This document shows positions 33,264 through 39,571 of a DNA stretch of 39,571 bases, one piece after another. Made by a program: the position numbers and the translations under genes. The notes beneath the pieces are model-generated. The model saw only the letters and a list, made by a program, of their open reading frames with translations. It made no database searches and was not told the DNA's origin. The DNA is from an uncultured Eubacterium sp. (GTDB lineage: Bacteria; Bacillota; Clostridia; Lachnospirales; Lachnospiraceae). The stretch covers positions 1 to 39,571 of the forward strand of contig CAJTMV010000037.1 of NCBI GenBank assembly GCA_910577225.1, given 5' to 3'. Positions within the stretch are counted from its first letter, which is position 1; each line of letters begins with the position of its first letter.

Positions 33264-33935
33264 TTATTTTTGATTCATTTTTGAAGTTTCACGTTCTTTT
33301 ATCAGTGCATCTAATCGATCTTTGACGGCCTGTTTTGCAATTTTTTCCATTTCATCTGCTGTCTTTGCACCGCCAGACGCTGCCAAAGCATAAGGGTCGT
33401 TCAGCGCCACACTGGTATCCGTCAGCATTGCCTGCAGCTGGCGGTGTGCCCACTGTCGCTCCTGTTTCGGCATATCAGGATCAAAATATACGGACCATTC
33501 ATTCAAATATTTTCCAGAAATAAATGCCAGACTGTTGATCTGCGCAGAAATCGCTTCATTATAAGCATCTGCATAGTAACGCCTGATCGTATCTTCCTGC
33601 TCTTTCAGCTGTCCCAGATAAGATTCAAAATAGATTTTATTCGCAATGGAACCATCCGGGTCGACTTTTCGGTAAGGATCCGCCTCCAGCCTGGTCTGGT
33701 TTTCATTTTGCCATTTCCTGAGCATATCCATAAATTCTTCTTTCGTCATCTTGCTCAGCTGTTCCACTGTTTTGTCCGCCATCGCTTCCAGACTGTCCCG
33801 CCCTTCCTGAGAGAATGTTACCTGATCTCTGTCAGAGGCGCCCGCCGTCGCTGTATTTTGATCCGCTGCCGCCGCAAAATGAACGGTCCGCATAGAAGAG
33901 AACCGATAATTATCGGAATATCGTGTAACGTTCAT
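33264..33935 (-). CDS. Hypothetical protein, 223 residues
   Basis: ATG at 33935 follows AGGAGG. The protein is hydrophilic and helical with no signal or membrane segment. The N-terminal MNVTRYSDNYRFSS and DRDQVTFSQEGRDSLEAMADKTVEQLSKM (a DxVxFSxEG-type segment reminiscent of flagellar or secreted-protein N-termini) are followed by acidic and aromatic helices (WQNENQTRLEADPYRKVDPDGSIANKIYFESYLG). I do not recognise the family. The gene stands alone and codes in the same style as the core genes. Confidence 0.75.
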   Translation of the reverse strand: MNVTRYSDNYRFSSMRTVHFAAAADQNTATAGASDRDQVTFSQEGRDSLEAMADKTVEQLSKMTKEEFMDMLRKWQNENQTRLEADPYRKVDPDGSIANKIYFESYLGQLKEQEDTIRRYYADAYNEAISAQINSLAFISGKYLNEWSVYFDPDMPKQERQWAHRQLQAMLTDTSVALNDPYALAASGGAKTADEMEKIAKQAVKDRLDALIKERETSKMNQK

Positions 33936-34094
33936 AAAAGCCTCCTGTTTTCTTTTTTATCTGCTTGTCATTTTCTTCCGTCCTTTTCTCCATGCATATA
34001 TCGGAAAAATATGAATCTTTTTAACCTGAAACCGCATGAATGGACAATTTGCAGACACAGATGGGCAGCAGACCGGTTTCTATCCTAATGCAGC

Positions 34095-35162
34095 TTACAA
34101 TTTTTCAACGAAATGATTACTATACCTGTTCCAGTACTTTTTATACACAAAATTATCGTCACCGTCAAAGTTGAGCTGATACATTCTGAATATGACAGGA
34201 ATATCTTTTGGCTGCCATTGTTCTTCATAAGAATAACAATATGTCATACCCAACTTTTGCATAACATTGCCGCTTCTTGGATTGTTTCTGTCATGTGTCG
34301 CCGTAATATAAGGCAGGCCATCTTTTTTCACCTGTTCTATAACTGCTTTGCCTGCTTCTGCAACAATTCCCATATGCCAAAATTCCTTACGAAGCCCATA
34401 ACCAAAATCGTGATTTTCTTCCATGCTTGTTCCTAAAGACATCACATAAGAATACAGAACCTCATTGTCGGGTAAATCTATTTGGACATATAAATTTCCC
34501 TGTGAATCTTCTGTTATGTTATCTGTAAATTCATCATAGACACGAAAAGCTGCTTGCCTGTCAAATTTCAACTTAACAGCAACTGTATTTTCAACTTGTA
34601 TTTGTTTTTCAATTTTTGTCGGTATAAAATCTTGCGTAAAAGTTTCAGATAGCATTTCAAGTTCTTTTATTCTCGTCAACTAAAAAAAGCGGTAATCATT
34701 TCTTAACCGGCAAAAAGAATATAAATACCAGCTTTTGCTCTTGAATACTAATCGGATAGGTCTTACATTTCTTTTCTCTTTATTTCCTTTTCCGCTGAAA
34801 TAGCAAAAGGAAATTATTCTCTTTTGGAAAATGGCTTCTTTGATGATATTAAATGTATCTTGCTGTGGGGTACGATGCGCCCAGTCCGAAAAATCAGCTT
34901 CAATCCAATTTGTAGATTTTATCTGAAATAAACCGTTTAACTTTATAAGCAATTCATTAGAGTTTTTTTCTGTGGTTGCAATCATTCCTTGTAGTGCTGT
35001 TAGCATTTGTTCCTGTTCTTGTTCAGAAAACAAAGATTTATCCAGCGTATAATCGTTTAGGATAGAAATACCTCCCCCTTTTCCCTGTGTTGCATAAATA
35101 GGGATTCCTGCGCTGCTTATGGCGTCAATATCTCTGTAAATGGTTCTGACTGATGAATTCAC
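34095..35162 (-). pseudogene. WYL regulator/GNAT acetyltransferase chimera with an in-frame TAG
   Basis: Two adjacent open frames, 35162-34680 and 34679-34095, are in the same reading frame and separated only by one TAG (34680-34682). Together they read as a WYL-type regulator: SVRTIYRDIDAISSAGIPIYATQGKGGGISIL, then a WYL domain (RNVRPIRLVFKSKSWYLYSFCRLRNDYRFF), the TAG, and the C-terminal domain (KLKFDRQAAFRVYDEF). At about residue 88 of the second part the sequence switches to the C-terminal half of a GNAT acetyltransferase (HDFGYGLRKEFWHMGIVAEAGKAVIEQV, NPRSGNVMQKLGMTY, WQPKDIPVIFRMYQL). The regulator also lacks the first 25 or so residues of its helix-turn-helix. GTG 35162 follows AAAGGAG. 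Two deletions and a nonsense change are inferred. Confidence 0.85.
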
Positions 35163-35180
35163 TTTTTTCTCCTTTCACTG

Positions 35181-35207
35181 TTAGCACTCTTTATCTGCGA
35201 GTGCTAA
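35181..35207 (-). promoter_or_regulatory. Perfect CIRCE operator upstream of the truncated WYL gene
   Basis: TTAGCACTC, nine bases, GAGTGCTAA: an exact CIRCE inverted repeat. It lies between a strong promoter and the AAAGGAG of the chimera, the normal arrangement for groES/hrcA-type genes. Confidence 0.95.
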
Positions 35208-35217
35208 CAGTTGTATA

Positions 35218-35246
35218 AGAATACACTATTATATTTCCTTTGTCAA
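35218..35246 (-). promoter_or_regulatory. Sigma-A promoter coupled to CIRCE
   Basis: On the minus strand TTGACA (35241-35246), 17 bp, TATTCT (35218-35223); the start of transcription would fall just before CIRCE. Confidence 0.8.
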
Positions 35247-35316
35247 CAGCAATATCTACAAAAAGCAAGAATTCTCTTAATTCTCTTGAATCCCTGCTTT
35301 TCAAACATACTCTTAA

Positions 35317-35919
35317 TTATTTAATTCTAAATTCCTCTGCTTCGTCCTCTGTAAGTGGTCTGCCCAACATCTTAAATCTCTCTATCATCTCTGTCCACTT
35401 GTAACGCTTACCATCTGGTTCGCCTGTCAATCTGCTGTCTTTTGCATAATAAGAAATAGCATCTTCAAAAATAACCATCCTCCTCGGCGTAATCTCCACT
35501 GCATTTAATTTATCCATATAGTATCCTGCCAAGTCACTTTTAGATATAAACGCCACTACACCATCACACCCCGCATCAAGACTTATCTGACAGGCAATCG
35601 CAAATAAATGTGCGCCCACACCTGCATAGATACCTTTATGGCTATAATTATGCGGGGCTGTTTCAACAATCTCCACATCAGCCACTCCACCGTCAATTTT
35701 CAATGAAATCCTGCCCTGAACCGTATCATCATCCTTCAAGAACAGCTCATATATATGATACCCATTTTTCTCTGTGATACTCCAGTTAAATTTCCATCCC
35801 TTGCAGTCCTTCGGTCTTATCGGTGTTTCTCGTAACCGATATTCCGTTTCCACTTCTTTTCCAGTTCTTGTATCTATAAGGCAGTCAGTAATTCTGTCAA
35901 TTAAAATATCAACTTCCAT
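35317..35919 (-). CDS. GNAT-fold-like hypothetical protein, 200 residues
   Basis: ATG at 35919 is preceded by AAGGAG. The middle of the protein has acetyltransferase-like features: VADVEIVETAPHNYSHKGIYAGVGAHLFAIACQISLDAGCDGVVAFISKSDLAGYYMDKLNAVEI, resembling GNAT motif A/B (acetyl-CoA pocket and the F-x-S-K...YY segment). The N-terminal third (DILIDRITDCLIDTRTGKEVETEYRL) resembles accessory proteins of integrative elements. Acetyltransferase function is probable by fold but unproven. It is in an accessory cluster without an obvious partner. Confidence 0.6.
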   Translation of the reverse strand: MEVDILIDRITDCLIDTRTGKEVETEYRLRETPIRPKDCKGWKFNWSITEKNGYHIYELFLKDDDTVQGRISLKIDGGVADVEIVETAPHNYSHKGIYAGVGAHLFAIACQISLDAGCDGVVAFISKSDLAGYYMDKLNAVEITPRRMVIFEDAISYYAKDSRLTGEPDGKRYKWTEMIERFKMLGRPLTEDEAEEFRIK

Positions 35920-36003
35920 CTTGTATGTATCTCCTTCTTTATCTTATATTTTATCACATTTTCCTGCAAAACACCACTAAAAACGCACTTTTCAATAAAT
36001 CAT

Positions 36004-36273
36004 TTACAGTTCCCCAACAAAATTATAGACAATCCGCACTTCCTGTGTCTTTACTCCGTCAACTTTCTTAGGCTCGCCAATCAGTATGCGGTTAATCAGT
36101 CGATTTAACACTGTTTCGTCAAGTTCCGTAATGGCAGCATAACGCCTGATTTCCCCCATAAACATCTGCACATCTCCTTTTGAATGTTCCTCCTCACTGA
36201 TAAGCGCCGCTATCTCCTGCATACGGTTCTGGTTGCTTTCTTGTTCCTTTTCCATTGCGTCCGTCAACTTCAA
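36004..36273 (-). pseudogene. C-terminal fragment of a large serine recombinase
   Basis: The 89-residue frame (TTG at 36273) matches the C-terminal region of transposon-type serine recombinases: KEQESNQNRMQEIAALISEE, SKGDVQMFMGEIRRYAAITELDETVLNRLINRILIGEPKKVDG, VRIVYNFVGEL. The DUF4368-like tail is intact, while the catalytic serine domain and coiled coil are absent. It abuts the replication-initiator fragment. Confidence 0.7.
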
Positions 36274-36890
36274 AAAACGTTTCTCTCGTGAGCGACAAGG
36301 GCGGTGTAATAGCTGTCAATGGTGTTTGGTGCGTTGAAAAGAACCGCAAGCAGATACTTCTTGATGTTGCGTATCTTGGTGGTGTTTTGGTGCATACAGT
36401 CAATCACAAACTGGATATGGCTGCTGTTTAATTTCATAAACTTAAACTTCACAAGCTCGGCGGGGTAGTCGTCCCCAGCAATGCGTACCACTTTGCGGCG
36501 GGTGCAGACGGTTTCAAGCATGAGCGAAACAATCTCGTCAAGCATACACCTGTCAATGTTTTTGTCCTTTTGGATTTTCCAATGCAGGCTTTGGCGGTAC
36601 TGGAAATTCATGTATCACATAATCAGCCGCCCCCAAATGTCCTTTTTCGTTCCGCACTCTTGTACGGGTCACATACCCCGCCCGTTCCAGTTCCCGTATT
36701 GCTTCCCGGATAGCGTCTATGCCCTCACGGTTGATTTGGGAAAGCCCTTTAGGATGTAGTCCCATTCTTCGGGCAGCGATAGCATTTGTGAAAGCAGTCC
36801 CTTTGATTTTAGGGAGAGGTCAGCATTGCGTAGGTAGTGGTTTGACATAACGGTGTAGTCCCTGTTTTTTTCCACTCGGAATACTGCCAT
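36270..36890 (-). pseudogene. Replication-initiator/DUF6017-type protein, frameshifted and internally deleted
   Basis: The gene starts at ATG 36890 behind AAAGGG (MAVFRVEKNRDYTVMSNHYLRNADLSLKSKGLLSQMLSLPEEWDY), a RepA-like helix-turn-helix start from integrative elements. Near 36742-36748 the frame shifts (LKGLSQINREGIDAIREAIRELERAGYVTRTRV continues in another frame; one G appears lost from an AAAGGG run). At about 36570-36600 the middle is lost, and the C-terminal domain continues in the third frame (LDEIVSLMLETVCTRRKVVRIAGDDYPAELVKFKFMKLNSSHIQFVIDCM). This is a decayed element gene. Confidence 0.8.
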
Positions 36891-37135
36891 GTTATCAGTC
36901 CCTTTCATCAGCCCGGACAATGAAAAACGCCCGTTCCGTGTGGAAAAGGCGTTTACCATGTGGTTATAGGGCTTTGTGTTTAGTTTTCGTGTTTCTTAAA
37001 AGCCTTGTTTTATGCGGTGTTGCGGTGGTTGTCTATAAATACTTGCCCCGAAAGCAACAGGCAAGCCCACAATAAGCAATCGCTTTCATTTATTTTCCCT
37101 CCCGCTTTTCGTATGTTAAATGTAATTATCCATAA

Positions 37136-37909
37136 TTATATCGTGTTATCTGTTTTTCCTGCCCCATATCCTTTGTTTGCAAAGCGTTTGGAACGAAGCG
37201 GCAGTAATTTCATATTTTTTGCCCGATTTTTATTTGCAATAAGTTCGCCATATCCAAACGGCCTGCCATGTCCCGGATATATGATCTTCGGTCTGAGTGC
37301 AATGATCGTTTCCCATGATTTTAGATACGCAGTCTTGTCCTCTGCCCAGATAGTTATTCGGTGTAAGCTGGGCAACCCGTTCATAGCCGCGTCGCCGCAA
37401 AACAGAGAGCCGTCATTTCGTAAAAGGGAAATCGAATCGGCAGTGTGACCGGGAGTCTCAATAATCCTTCCCTGTAACAAAATCTCCACCTGGCTGCGAT
37501 TTTGCTCATGAACCTGAATACATCTGCCCTGATATTCTTGTCTTAATTTTGGAAACAAATGCCTTCCCTTTCCGACAAACTTCATAAATATACAAAAGCA
37601 CAAAGCCAGTTTGGTTGTGCACCCGCCGCAAAAGGAATTTTGTCCTCTGTATAAACCTTCCAATGCCTTGCTGCTCATCACAATCTGAACGTCGGCGCAT
37701 TCCGAAAGTAATTCATTCAGATACCCTGCATGGTCATCGTGCGCATGCGTCAAAAAAATATACCGTATCTGCTGGAGGTCTATATTTATTTTTGCAAGTT
37801 TCTTTTTAAAATGCGCAAATCCATTTTCGTATCCGGTATCGATCAGTACATACCCATTTTCAACAGGATATATCCAGTGATTGACGATTCTGCTTCCCAA
37901 ATTAACCAT
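37136..37909 (-). CDS. MBL-fold metallo-hydrolase
   Basis: The start at 37909 follows GGGAGAG (257 residues); an upstream ATG at 37954 has no binding site. Metal ligands are visible: THAHDDHAGY (HxHxDH), TPGHTADSISL and YPGHGRPFGYGEL, with the Asp in LFCGDAAM. This is a glyoxalase II/beta-lactamase-like enzyme. A Cys-rich stretch (FCGGCTTKLALCFCIF, about 85-105) between the first two metal motifs is unusual. It lies alone between mobile-element remains. The substrate cannot be judged. Confidence 0.85.
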   Translation of the reverse strand: MVNLGSRIVNHWIYPVENGYVLIDTGYENGFAHFKKKLAKINIDLQQIRYIFLTHAHDDHAGYLNELLSECADVQIVMSSKALEGLYRGQNSFCGGCTTKLALCFCIFMKFVGKGRHLFPKLRQEYQGRCIQVHEQNRSQVEILLQGRIIETPGHTADSISLLRNDGSLFCGDAAMNGLPSLHRITIWAEDKTAYLKSWETIIALRPKIIYPGHGRPFGYGELIANKNRAKNMKLLPLRSKRFANKGYGAGKTDNTI

Positions 37910-38294
37910 ATCCGATTCTCTCCCGTCTGCTTTCTGTCGTCCGCTATGCCTCATAAATATGAAATAGTTTGTTAAATTGTGAACATCATTATCTTACCAC
38001 AAACGCATACACGATACCATTAAATTTTTCCTCATCTTCCTTTCATTCCTTAATCGCCATCTGTCTTCCGGGTTCCCTTTGCTCTGTGCAGACCGCCATC
38101 AGCCTGCGGTATCTAATCTGCGGCTTCAGTAGGAAACCAGTCTGAAAAAATATCTCTTCCTTCTCTGTCTGCCTGTATGTGTTGGGAAAGTCAGGCGCAA
38201 AGTCTGTATAGCGGTTCTGGTATAAATTTGGACAGTTTGTCCGGACTTAAGCTGTAAATCTTTTGTATACATACGCGTGAAAGACTTCTTTGCA
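37910..38294. other. Intergenic region before the PDDEXK gene
   Basis: I see no gene here. A small inverted repeat (GGACAGTTTGTCC) lies at about 38229-38241. The promoter at 38295-38323 is listed separately. Confidence 0.4.
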
Positions 38295-38323
38295 TTGCCA
38301 TTTTTGTATCCATGCGGTATAAT
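38295..38323 (+). promoter_or_regulatory. Sigma-A promoter of the PDDEXK gene
   Basis: TTGCCA (38295-38300), 17 bp, perfect TATAAT (38318-38323), 91 bp before the start codon. Confidence 0.75.
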
Positions 38324-38413
38324 AAAGGGAGCATATATGATAATTTCAGGTTTTCGCAAAAGCCTGCGCTCTGCCCTGATTTTACACGAAAGCAGCAAGG
38401 GAGATGATTTGGA

Positions 38414-39202
38414 ATGTCCGACACTTATCTTTCACACGCAATTACCGCCACGAATGATGCTGGCGCAGCGTACGATGCAAACGCAAAATACCTGCTTGCA
38501 GATAAGCAGGTGCTGGCATGGATACTAAAATACGCTGTCAGCGAATTCTTCGATATGGACATCCCAGCCATTATTTCCTGTATCGAAGATACCATTGAAA
38601 TCGGTTCCAAACCCGTGGACCCCGGATTATCCGGTACCGGCCGCGTCAGCGGCACTGCCACTGAAGATCATATCCCGGGAGAAGGTCTGATTTTTTTTGA
38701 TATCCGTTTTTCCGCATATCTGATGAACAAAGAAATAAAATTTCTTATAAATGTAGAAGCACAGAAATCTTCTGCCCCCGCAAAACTCGGATATCACCTG
38801 GAAAATCGAATCCTGTTCTATTTGTCCAGAATGGTTTCCGCACAAAAGCAGACAGAGTTTTTCCATAGTGATTTTGACAGCTTAAAGCGCGTCCGCAGTA
38901 TCTGGATCTGCATGGACGGCGATGCCGACGGGGATGCTATAGAAGAGATCGGACTCTCACGCAAATCTGTATTTGGAAAAAAATCCGAGTCCCGCGGAAT
39001 GGATTTGATGAAAGCCGTTATTATCAGCATTCGCAAAGAAAAAAACGTAAAAACTTCTCAAAACGTGCTGACTGCAATGCTGGAAACCCTGTTTGCACAA
39101 ACCACAGCTGAAGAAAAAAAGCGCGTGCTGTCAAAAAATTATGGAATGACCATGACTGCCGAAATAACTTCTCGGAATCTCAATGAATGTGATTCTAACT
39201 GA
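38414..39202 (+). CDS. PD-(D/E)XK nuclease family transposase-like protein
   Basis: The 262-residue protein has IFFDIRFSAYLMNKEIKFLINVEAQKS, with D96 and E115-x-Q117, the (D...ExQ/K) core of the PD-(D/E)XK 'transposase' family (PDDEXK_2/Rpn-like). It is preceded by DTIEIGSKPV and followed by YHLENRILFYLSRMVSAQ. Helical C-terminal sequence contains SRGMDLMKAVIISIRKEK and AMLETLFAQTTAEEKKRVLSKNYGM. Members of this group are often found in many copies in Clostridia and are linked to recombination; individual function is not established. It lies beside a DDE transposase fragment. Confidence 0.8.
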   Translation: MSDTYLSHAITATNDAGAAYDANAKYLLADKQVLAWILKYAVSEFFDMDIPAIISCIEDTIEIGSKPVDPGLSGTGRVSGTATEDHIPGEGLIFFDIRFSAYLMNKEIKFLINVEAQKSSAPAKLGYHLENRILFYLSRMVSAQKQTEFFHSDFDSLKRVRSIWICMDGDADGDAIEEIGLSRKSVFGKKSESRGMDLMKAVIISIRKEKNVKTSQNVLTAMLETLFAQTTAEEKKRVLSKNYGMTMTAEITSRNLNECDSN

Positions 39203-39311
39203 AAATTGACAACTGAATATCGTGCAGGAAAAGAAATTTGAGAAAAATGGACATAAACATTGGACATAGCGGGTACTATGCCTTGAAAAATCTTATGAAA
39301 TCGCTTAAGAT

Positions 39312-39343
39312 ATCATTATTAGGCGGTGAATCCTAATAATGAT
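39312..39343. terminator. Perfect 12-bp hairpin at the transposase 3' end
   Basis: ATCATTATTAGG and CCTAATAATGAT form a perfect stem with an 8-nt loop (39312-39323, 39332-39343), overlapping the transposase stop codon. No long U-tract follows, so it may be an IS end element or a stop for incoming transcription. Confidence 0.6.
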
Positions 39344-39571
39344 TCTTGAAATGCCTCAGCAGAGGGCATTTCCCAGGCATCAAGATGTTGTAGCATCATG
39401 ATGCCGTAGAGGCGGCAGTACCACATCTTCGTCGAGCGGTGCCTGCCGTCTTCTAATTTATAGTCCTCTTTCTCGCGCTTGTTGGAGCGCTCCACAGAAG
39501 TTCTTCTGTCATATTCCTTTTCCCATGCTTTAGAGTCCCTTGGCGGTATGTTGAATAACCTTGGATTGTCA
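39319..39571 (-). CDS. DDE transposase, C-terminal part (runs off right edge)
   Basis: The minus-strand frame enters from the right edge and ends with TAA at 39319-39321 (84 codons). SVERSNKREKEDYKLEDGRHRSTKMWYCRLYGIMMLQHLDAW is typical of the C-terminal region of DDE transposases of the IS1182/IS5 superfamily, where the E of the triad (VERSNKREKED) and the aromatic region follow. The 5' part is outside the window, so whether the gene is complete cannot be judged. Confidence 0.8.
   Translation of the reverse strand, partial: DNPRLFNIPPRDSKAWEKEYDRRTSVERSNKREKEDYKLEDGRHRSTKMWYCRLYGIMMLQHLDAWEMPSAEAFQESLLGFTA

Noticed and set aside
37000..37080. Short plus-strand reading frame ending in YKYLPRKQQASPQ
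   Set aside because: It resembles a small membrane peptide of integrative elements but has no visible start or ribosome binding site; too weak to list.
38227..38245. Inverted repeat GGACAGTTTGTCC as an operator
   Set aside because: Short arms and no second copy; only mentioned in the intergenic note.

Overview
The window looks like chromosome from a spore-forming, Gram-positive anaerobe of the Clostridia, most likely Lachnospiraceae. The evidence is SpoVAD/SpoVAE, HrcA/CIRCE heat-shock control of htpG, lysine synthesis through DapL and DapF, a class I glutamine synthetase paired with an ANTAR regulator, and strong AGGAG ribosome binding sites. This is a reading from gene content, not from a database search.

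Layout. Positions 1-2.95 kb are accessory: an IS3-type orfA running off the left edge, a 5'-truncated tyrosine integrase, a 3' half of a tRNA-Arg(CCU) that looks like an attachment scar, and an ORF6N/PLD-like gene surrounded by copies of one palindrome. Positions 3.0-34 kb are mostly core genes. They are htpG (+); a minus-strand group of M14 peptidase, unknown protein, ABC-class ATPase and a TetM-like GTPase fused to a Rae1/YacP-like nuclease domain; a GDPD/hydrolase/UMF1-transporter operon; a fused membrane/spermidine-synthase-like protein; a DUF6062 protein (+); a winged-helix/PD-(D/E)XK candidate; a chemoreceptor; a hisA-glnA-ANTAR-dapF-dapL operon; guaB (+); a secreted BIG2 protein (+); a repeat-rich lipoprotein; spoVAE and spoVAD; an SDR dehydrogenase behind an unusual repeat leader; aroC (+); and a hypothetical gene.

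Positions 34-39.6 kb are again accessory and decayed: a WYL regulator/GNAT chimera with an in-frame stop behind a perfect CIRCE promoter, a GNAT-like protein, broken remains of a replication initiator and a serine recombinase, an MBL-fold hydrolase, a PD-(D/E)XK transposase-like nuclease, and the 3' end of a DDE transposase.

Two observations stand out. (1) At 5332-8091 a ribosome-protection-type GTPase is covalently joined to an mRNA-cleaving Rae1-type domain. It is cotranscribed with an uncharacterised ABC-class ATPase and an unknown partner, which suggests a ribosome-clearance or mRNA-decay machine. (2) At 31142-31294 the leader of the SDR gene is a 38-bp tandem array. Each unit carries an AAGGA-like site and an ATG, and three successive 13-codon mini-ORFs end in a TGA that overlaps the next ATG. 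The 38-bp period equals a 42-nt ORF minus a 4-nt ATGA overlap.
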